NCBI RefSeq assembly: GCF_900129575.1
Contig: NZ_FQWE01000006.1
Span: forward strand, 124,001-188,000
DNA: 64,000 nucleotides
Source: Flavobacterium segetis
Lineage (GTDB): Bacteria > Bacteroidota > Bacteroidia > Flavobacteriales > Flavobacteriaceae
Direction of reading: 5' to 3'
The notes below the pieces were generated by a model, which was not told where the DNA came from, searched no databases, and was given only the letters and a program-made list of their open reading frames with translations. Position numbers and translations under genes: made by a program. Below are positions 18,554 through 27,328 of the stretch, piece after piece. Each line of letters starts with the position of its first letter. The first letter of the stretch is position 1.

Positions 18554-19669
18554 ATGAAAAAAATACTTTATATAGTCACTTTATCACTTGTTTTATTCTC
18601 TTGCAAAGAATCAAAAACAGAGGAAGAAGCGCCAAAAGGCGATGGGTTTACAACAGTAACTGCAGCTCAATTTAAAGCATCAGCTATGGAAATAGGTAAT
18701 CCTACTGAACGAGATTTTGATGTGATGATAAAAACAGCTGGAAAAATTGATGTTCCACCTCAAAATAGAGCAAAAGTGACAACGTTTATTGGTGGTTATG
18801 TAAAATCTACTACGCTTCTTGTAGGCGACAAAGTGAAGAAAGGTCAAGCATTATTGACATTGCAAAGCACTGAATTTTTAGATATCCAAAAGGAATATAT
18901 GGAAGTAACTGAACAACTTACTTTCCTAAAATCAGAATACGATCGCCAAAAAACACTATTTGATGAAAATATAACTTCGCAAAAAAACTATTTAAAAGCC
19001 GAAAGTGATTTTCGAAGAGCAAAAGCGATGTCACAAAGCTTACGCGCTAAATTAGTATTGTTAAATATTAATCCAAGAGACGTAGAGAGTGGAAAGCTAA
19101 CTTCTATAATCACCATTTTCTCGCCAATTTCTGGCGATATCGTGATTATGAATGCAAATGTAGGTATGTTTGCTGCACCATCTGATGTGATTCTAGAGAT
19201 TGTGGATACGGATCACTTGCACTTAGAGTTAGCTGTATTTGAAAAAGATATTTTAAAAGTAAAAATGGGTCAAAAAATATTCTTTAAAGTTCCTGAAGCC
19301 TCAACAGAAATGTTTGATGCCGAAGTGCATTTGGTAGGGAAATCAATTGAAGGTACTGATAGAACGATAAACATTCATGCACACTTAGATGAAAACATAA
19401 AACAAAAACTAATTACAGGAATGTTTGTTGAAGCAAATATAATTGTTGATTCAAAAACAGGACTTGCCATTCCTGCCGAGGCTTTGATTAATGAAGAAAA
19501 TAAAAGTTATGTACTTTTACTACAGAATGAGAAAGACGGTTATTCATTTAAAAAAGTTGCTGTGAAGGTAGGAGAAAAATCAGAAAAATTTGTAGAGATA
19601 TTTCCAAATGCAAGTTTAACTGCGACTTCCAAAATTTTAACAAAAGGTGTTTTCGAATTAACAAACTAA
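18554..19669 (+). CDS. RND periplasmic adaptor (CzcB/CusB-type lipoprotein)
   Basis: A 371-residue membrane-fusion protein. The lipobox LFSC (Cys17) follows a short signal peptide. The lipoyl-like half motifs GGYVKSTTLLVGDKVKKGQ and IFSPISGDIVIM surround a coiled-coil hairpin (about residues 110-180), followed by beta-barrel and membrane-proximal domains. It bridges the inner-membrane pump and the outer-membrane channel part of the preceding fusion protein. It has no N-terminal Met-rich or HMA metal-binding domain that would point to Cu/Ag. Confidence 0.9.
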   Translation: MKKILYIVTLSLVLFSCKESKTEEEAPKGDGFTTVTAAQFKASAMEIGNPTERDFDVMIKTAGKIDVPPQNRAKVTTFIGGYVKSTTLLVGDKVKKGQALLTLQSTEFLDIQKEYMEVTEQLTFLKSEYDRQKTLFDENITSQKNYLKAESDFRRAKAMSQSLRAKLVLLNINPRDVESGKLTSIITIFSPISGDIVIMNANVGMFAAPSDVILEIVDTDHLHLELAVFEKDILKVKMGQKIFFKVPEASTEMFDAEVHLVGKSIEGTDRTINIHAHLDENIKQKLITGMFVEANIIVDSKTGLAIPAEALINEENKSYVLLLQNEKDGYSFKKVAVKVGEKSEKFVEIFPNASLTATSKILTKGVFELTN

Positions 19670-19681
19670 AAATTTAATATC

Positions 19682-20185
19682 ATGAATGATGCACATTGGC
19701 ACTTAGTAGTAAATCACTTCCCCATAATTGGGACAATTTTTGCTCTTGGGATTTTAATAGTTGGAGTACTTTTAAAGAATAATTCGGTCAAGAATACCGC
19801 TTATTTTTTATTTATATTTACAGCAATTTTTGCATTAATTAGTATGCAAACGGGTGAGGGAGCGGAAGAGATGGTAGAGGATTTCCCTGGGATTGGTAAA
19901 GCTATAATTCATGAACACGAGGAATTGGCTGAAAAATTAGCAATTGCATTATATTTACTTGGGGGTATTTCTGTTTTAGGACTAATTCTAAATATAAAAA
20001 ACCACGCGAAAGCGAAATTCATTTCAATCGTTGCTGTCGTAATTGCAGCACCAACAGTTTATTTAGCAACCTTAGTCGGTGCATCGGGTGGAGAGATTCG
20101 ACATACTGAGATTAGAGAAAATTATTTGAATAAGAATAGTAATGTGGAACAAACTACGCCTAGAAATTCTGAAATTAAAAACTAA
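19682..20185 (+). CDS. small membrane protein of the RND pump operon
   Basis: A 167-residue protein beginning DAHWHLVVNHFPIIG with four hydrophobic helices (about 15-35, 40-58, 90-108, 113-135) and a charged tail. Conserved-looking His residues sit in the first helix (HWHLVVNHFP) and in HEHEELAEK, giving it a potential metal- or haem-binding character, somewhat like DUF2231 proteins. It is 12 bases after the adaptor gene and is the last gene of the metal-efflux run. I do not recognise a defined function. Confidence 0.65.
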   Translation: MNDAHWHLVVNHFPIIGTIFALGILIVGVLLKNNSVKNTAYFLFIFTAIFALISMQTGEGAEEMVEDFPGIGKAIIHEHEELAEKLAIALYLLGGISVLGLILNIKNHAKAKFISIVAVVIAAPTVYLATLVGASGGEIRHTEIRENYLNKNSNVEQTTPRNSEIKN

Positions 20186-20254
20186 AATCATTACTAATAA
20201 AATTTATTTACAAATAAGAACTATTTCTTACGAGATTTTAAATAATTTATTACC

Positions 20255-20262
20255 TATATTTG
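20255..20262 (+). promoter_or_regulatory. candidate -7 box of the his leader
   Basis: TATATTTG matches TAnnTTTG and lies 24 bases upstream of the leader-peptide ATG at 20286. The -33 area (around 20232-20239) is T-rich without a clean TTTG. The position relative to the attenuator makes this the most likely his operon promoter. Confidence 0.5.
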
Positions 20263-20285
20263 CATAAGATTTAAAAAAAGTCACA

Positions 20286-20345
20286 ATGTTTACAAATAAA
20301 TTGCATCATCATCATTCTCATTATTTCTCTCAAGCGATGTGTTAA
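20286..20345 (+). CDS. hisL: histidine operon leader peptide
   Basis: A 19-codon frame (ATG 20286, TAA 20343-20345) encodes MFTNKLHHHHSHYFSQAMC: four consecutive CAT His codons and a fifth after one Ser. It lies about 110 bases before hisG and is followed by a terminator hairpin at 20373-20406. This is the arrangement of a ribosome-mediated his attenuator: scarcity of charged tRNA-His should stall the ribosome on the His run and prevent the terminator from forming. The peptide itself probably has no function. Confidence 0.88.
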   Translation: MFTNKLHHHHSHYFSQAMC

Positions 20346-20372
20346 TGATATGTGTGTAAATCATCATATTCT

Positions 20373-20406
20373 AAAACCCGTTTGAGTACATCAAGCGGGT
20401 TTTTTT
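20373..20406 (+). terminator. his attenuator terminator hairpin
   Basis: AACCCGTTTGA pairs with TCAAGCGGGTT across a five-base loop (GTACA), with one wobble, and is followed directly by a run of T (to 20406). It lies 27 bases after the leader-peptide stop and 50 bases before hisG. The segment between, around 20346-20372, contains ATGAT and ATCAT arms that could form a pause or antiterminator stem; the exact alternative fold needs a folding calculation. Confidence 0.88.
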
Positions 20407-20456
20407 ATTACCTAATTTTTGTACTTAGACTATCATAAAAACAAAAACAAAACAAA

Positions 20457-21314
20457 ATGAGTACATTAAAAATTGCAATTCAAAAGTCGGGTCGTTTAAA
20501 TGAAGAAAGTATTCAAATTCTCAAAGATGCGGGAATTTCAATCGACAACGGAATCGATCAGTTAAAAGCCGAGGCTTCAAATTTTCCTTTAGAAGTTTTA
20601 TATTTAAGAAATTCAGATATTCCTCAATACTTGATGGATGGAGTTGTCGATATCGCTATTGTAGGTGATAATCTATTAGTTGAAAAAGGAGGAGATATCA
20701 AAGTGATTCAAAAACTTGGTTTTTCAAAATGTAAAGTATCCGTGGCAGTTCCTAAAGCATTTGATTATAAGTCAGTTCAAGATTTAAACGGCATGCGTAT
20801 CGCTACAAGTTATCCAAAAACAGTACTTGATTTTTTCAATTCGAAAGGTGTTTCAGTAGACATTCACCAAATTTCAGGTTCAGTTGAGATTGCACCTAAC
20901 ATAGGTCTTGCAGACGCAATTGTTGATATTGTATCTAGCGGAAGCACCTTGTTTAAAAACAATTTAAAAGAAGTTGAAGTTATTTTTAAAAGCGAAGCAG
21001 TTCTTGCGGTATCACCAAAAGTAAGTCCTGAATCTCAAAAAATAATAGACACTTTGAAATTCAGAATTGAATCTGTTTTAAGAGCTCGGAAATCAAAATA
21101 CATCTTGATGAATGTTCCCAATGATAAAATTGACGCAGTTGGAAAAATTCTATCAGTATTGCGTAGTTTAACTGTAATTCCTTTGGCACAAGAAGGATGG
21201 AGTAGTGTTCATTCAGTAATTGAAAAAGATACTTTCTGGGACGTGATAGATCAATTAAAAGAAGCTGGAGCAGAAGGAATTTTAGTTTGCCCAATTGAAA
21301 AAATGGTGCTGTAA
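20457..21314 (+). CDS. hisG: ATP phosphoribosyltransferase HisG (long form)
   Basis: A 285-residue enzyme catalysing the first step of histidine synthesis, ATP + PRPP to phosphoribosyl-ATP. It begins LKIAIQKSGRLNEES and shows DIAIVGDNLLVEKG, the PRPP-binding region DAIVDIVSSGSTL, and a C-terminal regulatory ACT-like domain (about residues 210-285, ending EGILVCPIEKMVL). Its length marks the long, homo-hexameric form that needs no HisZ and is normally feedback-inhibited by histidine. It is the first structural gene after the attenuator. Confidence 0.96.
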   Translation: MSTLKIAIQKSGRLNEESIQILKDAGISIDNGIDQLKAEASNFPLEVLYLRNSDIPQYLMDGVVDIAIVGDNLLVEKGGDIKVIQKLGFSKCKVSVAVPKAFDYKSVQDLNGMRIATSYPKTVLDFFNSKGVSVDIHQISGSVEIAPNIGLADAIVDIVSSGSTLFKNNLKEVEVIFKSEAVLAVSPKVSPESQKIIDTLKFRIESVLRARKSKYILMNVPNDKIDAVGKILSVLRSLTVIPLAQEGWSSVHSVIEKDTFWDVIDQLKEAGAEGILVCPIEKMVL

Positions 21315-21398
21315 AGTACTATTTACGAAGTTTGTTATACGAATAATAGAATTATGATTAATAAAATAAAGTAGAAAAAACCATTGCGAACTTTGCAA

Positions 21399-21406
21399 TA
21401 TCTTTG
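21399..21406 (+). promoter_or_regulatory. possible internal promoter -7 box before hisD
   Basis: TATCTTTG fits TAnnTTTG in the unusually long 120-base hisG-hisD gap, 29 bases before the hisD ATG. It overlaps the end of a small inverted repeat (ATTGC at 21383-21387 and GCAAT at 21395-21399). No -33 box at normal spacing is seen. Confidence 0.33.
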
Positions 21407-21434
21407 TAAAATTTGCGGTTAAACTGTAAATAAC

Positions 21435-22727
21435 ATGAATAAAATATACAATCCAAAACCAGAAACTTGGTCCAATATTTTAGAAAGACCAACAAAAACA
21501 GTAGATGACATAGAAGCTACTGTAAAAGAAATTTTTAAAGAAGTTCAGAAAAAAGGCGATGAGGCTGTGGCCAAATATACTTCGCTTTTTGACGGTGTGG
21601 CTTTTAAAAATATTGAAGTTTCTTCTGCTGAAATTACAGAAGCTATCAGTAAGGTTTCAAATGAATTAAAAGCGGCAATTCAACTCGCTAAATCTAACAT
21701 TGAAAAATTTCACGCTGCACAAAAAACAGAGAGAGTTCAAATAGAAACAATTGAGGGAGTAATTTGCTGGCAAGAAAAACGACCAATTCAAAAAGTTGGT
21801 TTGTATATTCCAGGTGGAACCGCACCTTTGTTTTCAACAGTTTTAATGCTTGCTGTTCCTGCTACTATTGCTGGATGTAAGGAAATTGTTTTATGTTCGC
21901 CACCAGATAAAAATGGAAACATAAATCCTGCAATTTTATATGCTGCTAATTTGTGTGGTGTAACTAAAATTTTAAAAGTGGGCGGAATCCAAGCTATTGC
22001 TGGTTTAACTTTTGGTACAGAAACAATTCCGAAAGTCTACAAAATATTTGGACCAGGAAATCAATTTGTAACCGTTGCGAAACAGTTAGCAACACAATTT
22101 GGAGTTGCAATTGATATGCCCGCTGGCCCATCAGAATTATTAATTGTTGCTGATGACACCGCTGTTGCTTCCTTTGTAGCTTCTGATTTGTTATCGCAAG
22201 CAGAACACGGAGTTGACAGTCAAGTAATCTTAGTTTCTACCTCTAAGAATTTTATCGATGCTGTTGAAACAGAAATTCAAGAACAAATCACAGTTTTACC
22301 TAGAAAAGAAATTGCCGAGAAAGCCATTGCAAATTCTAAACTAATTTTTGTTGAAAACGATGCAATTGCGCTTGATTTAATCAATGAATATGGTCCTGAA
22401 CATTTTATAGTTTGCACAGCTTGTGATGATTTTTATATTGATAAAATTGAAAATGCAGGATCGGTATTTATAGGGAATTATACTCCAGAAAGTGCGGGTG
22501 ATTACGCTTCAGGAACTAATCATACCTTACCTACTAATGGTTACGCTAAGAATTATAGCGGTGTGAATCTAGATAGTTTTTTGAAAGCGATGACTTTTCA
22601 AAAAATATCTGAAAAAGGAATACTGAATATTGGTAAAGCAATTGAAATTATGGCAGAAGCGGAGGGATTACGAGCGCACAAAAATGCAGTTACATTACGT
22701 CTAAAAGCAATTGAAAATGAAAAGTAA
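21435..22727 (+). CDS. hisD: histidinol dehydrogenase HisD
   Basis: A 430-residue zinc- and NAD-dependent enzyme that oxidises L-histidinol to histidine in two steps. Visible signatures include VGLYIPGGTAPLFSTVLM, FGPGNQFVTVAK, MPAGPSELLIVAD, LLSQAEHGVDSQ and NEYGPEHF, with the conserved Glu/His residues in the expected order. Its stop codon overlaps the hisC start region (hisC ATG at 22717), indicating translational coupling. Confidence 0.96.
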   Translation: MNKIYNPKPETWSNILERPTKTVDDIEATVKEIFKEVQKKGDEAVAKYTSLFDGVAFKNIEVSSAEITEAISKVSNELKAAIQLAKSNIEKFHAAQKTERVQIETIEGVICWQEKRPIQKVGLYIPGGTAPLFSTVLMLAVPATIAGCKEIVLCSPPDKNGNINPAILYAANLCGVTKILKVGGIQAIAGLTFGTETIPKVYKIFGPGNQFVTVAKQLATQFGVAIDMPAGPSELLIVADDTAVASFVASDLLSQAEHGVDSQVILVSTSKNFIDAVETEIQEQITVLPRKEIAEKAIANSKLIFVENDAIALDLINEYGPEHFIVCTACDDFYIDKIENAGSVFIGNYTPESAGDYASGTNHTLPTNGYAKNYSGVNLDSFLKAMTFQKISEKGILNIGKAIEIMAEAEGLRAHKNAVTLRLKAIENEK

Positions 22728-23766
22728 TTTTGATATAAATAATTTAGTGCGTTCTAACGTAAAAATAATGAAACCTTATTCTTCTGCAAGAGATGAGTTT
22801 AAGGATTTTGATACTGCCAATATGATTTTTTTGGATGCCAATGAAAATCCGTTCGAGAATGGTGTGAATCGCTATCCTGATCCACAGCAAATAAGCTTGA
22901 AATCAGTTTTAGCAAAGCAAAAAAATGTTAAAACTAATCAGATCTTACTAGGAAACGGGAGTGATGAAGTATTGGATTTATTATTTAGAGCGTTTTGTGA
23001 GCCAAAAATTGACAATGTAATTACCTTACCGCCAACGTACGGTATGTATGGCGTTTTAGCGAATATTAATGCAGTCGAGAATAAAGAAATTCTACTTTCA
23101 GATGATTTTCAGCCACAAATTGAAAAAATTATGTCTGCTGTCAACGAAAACACAAAGATGATATTTTTATGTTCTCCAAATAATCCAACAGGAAATTCAT
23201 TTTTAGATGAAAGTGTTGTTTATCTTTTACAAAATTTTAAAGGTTTAGTCGTAATAGACGAGGCGTATATTGATTTCTCAAAAAAAGAAAGTTGGATTAA
23301 TGAGCTAGATAAATATCCTAATTTAGTGATCACTCAAACGCTCTCAAAAGCATACGGTTTGGCAGGAATTCGATTAGGAATTTGTTATGGTTCTAGCGAA
23401 GTTATTTCAATTTTAAACAAAATAAAACCACCTTATAACGTAAACGAATTAAGCCAAAAAAGGGCATTAGAAAGATTAGCTAATTCTAGAAAGATTGATA
23501 CTGAAATCAATTCTATCATAGAGCAAAGAGATCAAATACTTAAAGCTTTACTTGATATAAAATTTGTTAGTAAAATTTACCCAACAGAAGCAAATTTTAT
23601 TTTAGTTAAAGTGGATGATGCGAATAAAAGATATGATGATTTAATAGCTTTGGGTATTGTTATTCGCAATAGAACTACACAAGCACTTTGCGAAAATACG
23701 TTGCGTTTAACTGTTGGAACTGAGGAAGAAAATAAAAAACTAATAGCTGCTCTAAAAGAAATTTAA
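22717..23766 (+). CDS. hisC: histidinol-phosphate aminotransferase HisC
   Basis: A 349-residue PLP-dependent class I/II aminotransferase. The ATG at 22717, inside the hisD 3' end, is preferred to an in-frame TTG six bases upstream. Motifs are LGNGSDEVLDLLFRAF, CSPNNPTGNSF, VIDEAYIDFS, and the Schiff-base lysine in TLSKAYGLAGIRLG. It converts imidazole-acetol phosphate to histidinol phosphate using glutamate. Confidence 0.95.
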   Translation: MKSNFDINNLVRSNVKIMKPYSSARDEFKDFDTANMIFLDANENPFENGVNRYPDPQQISLKSVLAKQKNVKTNQILLGNGSDEVLDLLFRAFCEPKIDNVITLPPTYGMYGVLANINAVENKEILLSDDFQPQIEKIMSAVNENTKMIFLCSPNNPTGNSFLDESVVYLLQNFKGLVVIDEAYIDFSKKESWINELDKYPNLVITQTLSKAYGLAGIRLGICYGSSEVISILNKIKPPYNVNELSQKRALERLANSRKIDTEINSIIEQRDQILKALLDIKFVSKIYPTEANFILVKVDDANKRYDDLIALGIVIRNRTTQALCENTLRLTVGTEEENKKLIAALKEI

Positions 23767-23866
23767 ATTCTTTTTTCCAATTTTAAATACCATTTTAATA
23801 ATTGATTTTTAATCTCTAGAAATTTTAAATTGCGAACAAATTGGAGTTGTTGTAAAAAAATACAAA

Positions 23867-25003
23867 ATGAAAAAAATACTTTTTATAGATCGTGATGGAA
23901 CAATGGTTTTGGAACCAAATGATTATCAATTAGACAGTTTTGAAAAACTAGAGTTTTATCCATTTGCGTTTCAATATTTGGGTAAAATAGCTCAAGAATT
24001 AGATTTTGAGTTAGTAATGGTTACTAATCAAGACGGCTTGGGAACAAATTCGCATCCAGAAGTAAATTTCTGGCCAGTACATAATTTGGTTATGAAAGCT
24101 TTCGAAAACGAAGGCGTTGTTTTTAGCGATGTGTTGATTGATAAAACATTTCCACATGAAAATGTTTCAACACGTAAACCTGGACTTGGAATGTTGACTA
24201 AATATATTAAAAATCCAGCATACGATTTAAAAAAATCATTTGTTATTGGTGACAGAATTACCGATGTTGAACTAGCAAAGAATCTTGGTTCGAAAGCGAT
24301 TTTCATTAATACCGATGAAGCACTGGGAAGCGCTGAGATTGCTTCCAAAAGAGAAGAATTAGATTCTGTAATTGCTTTACAAACTACAGATTGGAAAACA
24401 ATTTACGAGTTTCTAAAATTAGAAGAACGATCGGCATCTATTGAAAGAAAGACGAATGAAACCGATATTTTTATAAATCTAAATCTTGATGGAACTGGAA
24501 AAAGCAAAATCGAAACTGGAATTGCTTTTTTCGATCATATGTTGGACCAAATTGCACGTCACGGCCAAATGGATTTAGAAATTCTTGTAAAAGGGGATTT
24601 AGAGGTCGATGAACATCATACTATTGAAGATACTGCAATTGCACTTGGAGAAGTTTTTGCTAAAGCATTAGGAAATAAGCTCGGTATTGAACGTTATGGT
24701 TTTTGTTTGCCAATGGACGATTGCTTAGCACAAGTAGCGATTGACTTTGGGGGGAGAAACTGGTTAGTTTGGGAAACGGAATTTAAACGTGAAATGGTGG
24801 GTAAAATGCCAACAGAAATGTTTTTACACTTTTTTAAATCATTTTCAGATGGTGCTAAAGCAAATATCAACATTAAAGCAGAAGGAGTTAACGAGCATCA
24901 TAAAATAGAGGCTATTTTTAAGGCTTTTGCCAAAGCGATTAAAATAGCGGTAAAACGGGATACAGAAAAAATGATTCTGCCAAGTACAAAAGGGATGTTG
25001 TAG
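23867..25003 (+). CDS. hisB: bifunctional histidinol-phosphatase / imidazoleglycerol-phosphate dehydratase HisB
   Basis: A 378-residue fusion. The N-terminal HAD phosphatase (about 1-170) begins [10 protein letters not shown] with the nucleophile/acid pair Asp8 and Asp10, followed by VTNQDGLGT and [12 protein letters not shown]. The C-terminal dehydratase (about 185-378) has [30 protein letters not shown], and later [16 protein letters not shown], the paired His clusters that bind manganese. This domain order is the same as in enterobacterial HisB. A 100-base gap separates it from hisC. Confidence 0.96.
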   Translation: MKKILFIDRDGTMVLEPNDYQLDSFEKLEFYPFAFQYLGKIAQELDFELVMVTNQDGLGTNSHPEVNFWPVHNLVMKAFENEGVVFSDVLIDKTFPHENVSTRKPGLGMLTKYIKNPAYDLKKSFVIGDRITDVELAKNLGSKAIFINTDEALGSAEIASKREELDSVIALQTTDWKTIYEFLKLEERSASIERKTNETDIFINLNLDGTGKSKIETGIAFFDHMLDQIARHGQMDLEILVKGDLEVDEHHTIEDTAIALGEVFAKALGNKLGIERYGFCLPMDDCLAQVAIDFGGRNWLVWETEFKREMVGKMPTEMFLHFFKSFSDGAKANINIKAEGVNEHHKIEAIFKAFAKAIKIAVKRDTEKMILPSTKGML

Positions 25004-25007
25004 AAGG

Positions 25008-25098
25008 GCTTTTAGCCATTAGGTTTTGGCTATTGGCAAAACGAGAGTATTAAATTTAGGTATTGTGCTTGCTAAAAGCGAAGAGCCAATAGCCAAAA
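25008..25098. repeat. crossed inverted repeats between hisB and hisH
   Basis: Two perfect inverted repeats interlock: GCTTTTAGC (25008-25016) with GCTAAAAGC (25071-25079), and TTTTGGCTATTGGC (25024-25037) with GCCAATAGCCAAAA (25085-25098). Because the arms alternate, both stems together would form a pseudoknot, or the two pairings could exclude each other. No U-run follows, so it is not a standard terminator. Confidence 0.75.
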
Positions 25099-25108
25099 GC
25101 TTAACAAA

Positions 25109-25690
25109 ATGAATATAGTTATCATAAATTACGGTGCAGGAAACATTCAGAGCATTATGTTTGCATTGCAAAGGCTGGGATTAAATGCTGTTTTAAGTAA
25201 CAATCCAGAAGAAATAAAAGCTGCTGATAAAGTGATTTTTCCAGGAGTTGGTGAAGCAAGTTCAGCAATGAAAATGCTTGTAGAAAGTGGTTTAGACACT
25301 TTGATTCCAACCTTAAAACAACCTGTTTTAGGAATCTGTTTAGGAATGCAATTAATGTGCAAATCATCAGAAGAGGGAGATACAAAAGGATTAGGTATTT
25401 TTAATGTTGACGTTATCAAATTTTCAAATAAAGTAAAAGTACCGCAAATGGGTTGGAATCAAATTTATAATTTGAAGTCATCTTTATTCAGAGAAATAAC
25501 TGACAATGAGTATATGTATTTAGTGCATAGTTATTATGCTCCGCTTTGCAACGAGGCAGTTGCCACAACTAATTATGAAGTAGAATATGCGTCAGCGCTT
25601 CAAAATAATAATTTTTATGGAACACAATTTCATCCTGAGAAAAGCGGTGATGTAGGAGAACAAATTTTAGCTAATTTTTTAAAGTTATAA
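25109..25690 (+). CDS. hisH: imidazole glycerol phosphate synthase, glutamine amidotransferase subunit HisH
   Basis: A 193-residue class I glutaminase. The nucleophile is Cys77 in LGICLGMQLM, and the His-Glu partners are in GTQFHPEKSG near the C-terminus. It begins IVIINYGAGNIQSI, typical of HisH. It supplies ammonia to HisF, encoded two genes downstream, for closure of the imidazole ring. Confidence 0.96.
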   Translation: MNIVIINYGAGNIQSIMFALQRLGLNAVLSNNPEEIKAADKVIFPGVGEASSAMKMLVESGLDTLIPTLKQPVLGICLGMQLMCKSSEEGDTKGLGIFNVDVIKFSNKVKVPQMGWNQIYNLKSSLFREITDNEYMYLVHSYYAPLCNEAVATTNYEVEYASALQNNNFYGTQFHPEKSGDVGEQILANFLKL

Positions 25691-25731
25691 CTTTAAGACT
25701 TTAGACTTTCAAACTATAAGACAAATTATAA

Positions 25732-26457
25732 ATGAGAATAATACCAGCAATAGATATAATAGACGGAAAATGTGTACGCTTATCAAAAGGGGATTACAAT
25801 ACTAAGATTATTTACAATGAAAACCCGCTTGAAGTTGCTAAAGAATTTGAAGCACACGGAATTGAATTTCTTCATTTAGTAGATCTCGATGGTGCCAAAT
25901 CAAGCCAAATTGTCAACTATAAAATATTAGAACAAATTGCGAGTAAAACGAAACTTAAAATTGATTTTGGTGGTGGATTGAAATCGGATGCCGATTTAAA
26001 AATTGCTTTTGAAAGTGGTGCTAACCAAATTACGGGCGGAAGTATTGCTGTAAAAAATAGAGCTATTTTTAAAAAATGGATTGCTGAATATGGAGCTGAT
26101 AAAATTATTTTAGGAGCTGATGCAAACAATGAAAAGGTAGCAGTTTCCGGCTGGCTAGAAGAATCTGATGAAGATTTAGTTCCTTTCATTCAAGAGTATC
26201 AGAAAAAAGGAATTCAGTACGTTATTTGTACTGATATTGCTAAAGACGGAATGCTCGAAGGACCAAGTTTTGATTTATACGCTAAAATTTTGGCAGAAGC
26301 AAAAGGAATAAAATTAATCGCTTCTGGAGGAATTTCTACCTTTGACGAATTACCAAAACTAGCTGAACTAGGCTGTGAAGGAACAATCATAGGAAAAGCA
26401 ATCTATGAAGGACGAATTTCAATGAAACAATTGGAGCAATACATACTAAGTAGATAA
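25732..26457 (+). CDS. hisA: phosphoribosylformimino-AICAR-P isomerase HisA
   Basis: A 241-residue (beta/alpha)8 barrel performing the Amadori rearrangement of ProFAR to PRFAR. The catalytic Asp8 lies in [15 protein letters not shown] and the second Asp in [14 protein letters not shown]; phosphate-binding loops are FGGGLKSD and ASGGIST. It is 41 bases after hisH. Confidence 0.96.
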   Translation: MRIIPAIDIIDGKCVRLSKGDYNTKIIYNENPLEVAKEFEAHGIEFLHLVDLDGAKSSQIVNYKILEQIASKTKLKIDFGGGLKSDADLKIAFESGANQITGGSIAVKNRAIFKKWIAEYGADKIILGADANNEKVAVSGWLEESDEDLVPFIQEYQKKGIQYVICTDIAKDGMLEGPSFDLYAKILAEAKGIKLIASGGISTFDELPKLAELGCEGTIIGKAIYEGRISMKQLEQYILSR

Positions 26458-26460
26458 GTA

Positions 26461-26511
26461 AATTAGAAATGCAATAATGAATTTATTATTGCACTCATTA
26501 ATTTTCTAATT
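26461..26511. repeat. long hairpin between hisA and hisF
   Basis: A perfect inner stem TGCAATAAT (26470-26478) / ATTATTGCA (26485-26493) with a six-base loop is surrounded by outer arms AATTAGAAA (26461-26469) and TTTCTAATT (26503-26511). No T-run follows. It may stabilise or process the operon mRNA; the function is unknown. Confidence 0.7.
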
Positions 26512-26526
26512 AACACATAAATAAAT

Positions 26527-27282
26527 ATGTTAACAAAAAGAATAATACCTTGCCTCGATATTAAAGACGGTCGAACCGTAAAAGGTGTCAACTTTGAAGA
26601 TTTACGGGATGCGGGCGATCCTGTGGAATTAGCTAAAATTTATTCTAATGAAGGCGCTGATGAACTAGTATTCCTAGATATCTCAGCAACCGAAGAAAGA
26701 AGGAAAACTTTGATCGATCTGGTTCGTAAAGTAGCTTCTACTATTAATATTCCGTTCACTGTAGGTGGTGGAATATCTTCTGTGGAAGACGTTGAAATTT
26801 TGCTACAAAATGGCGCTGATAAAGTTTCTATCAATTCGGCGGCGGTCAAAAACCCACAATTGATAAATGATTTAGCGCAAAAATTTGGGAGTCAGTGTGT
26901 TGTAGTGGCAATTGACGCTAAAATAATTGATGGTCAATGGATTGTACATTTAATTGGAGGAAAAGTTCCAACTGAGTGGACTTTATTCGATTGGGCAAAA
27001 GAGGTGGAACAACGAGGGGCGGGAGAAATTTTATTTACATCAATGGATAATGACGGAACTAAAAACGGATTTGCAAATGAAGCCTTGGCAAAACTTTCTA
27101 AATTAGTTAATATTCCTATCATTGCCTCTGGTGGTGCTGGAAATATACAGCATTTTATTGATGCCTTCAGTGAAGGAAAAGCAGATGCAGCGCTTGCAGC
27201 AAGTGTTTTTCATTTTAAAGAAATTGAAATAAAAACGTTAAAAAACGAACTTAAAAATAATAATATCGAAGTTAGAATTTAG
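26527..27282 (+). CDS. hisF: imidazole glycerol phosphate synthase, cyclase subunit HisF
   Basis: A 251-residue barrel homologous to HisA. The N-terminus [18 protein letters not shown] carries the general acid/base Asp11, and [13 protein letters not shown] carries the second Asp. Phosphate loops are VGGGISS and ASGGAGNI. It makes imidazole glycerol phosphate and AICAR from PRFAR with ammonia from HisH. Confidence 0.97.
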   Translation: MLTKRIIPCLDIKDGRTVKGVNFEDLRDAGDPVELAKIYSNEGADELVFLDISATEERRKTLIDLVRKVASTINIPFTVGGGISSVEDVEILLQNGADKVSINSAAVKNPQLINDLAQKFGSQCVVVAIDAKIIDGQWIVHLIGGKVPTEWTLFDWAKEVEQRGAGEILFTSMDNDGTKNGFANEALAKLSKLVNIPIIASGGAGNIQHFIDAFSEGKADAALAASVFHFKEIEIKTLKNELKNNNIEVRI

Positions 27283-27328
27283 TCTTGCACATTAAGACTT
27301 CCGACTTTAAAAACTTTAGACTACAAAG

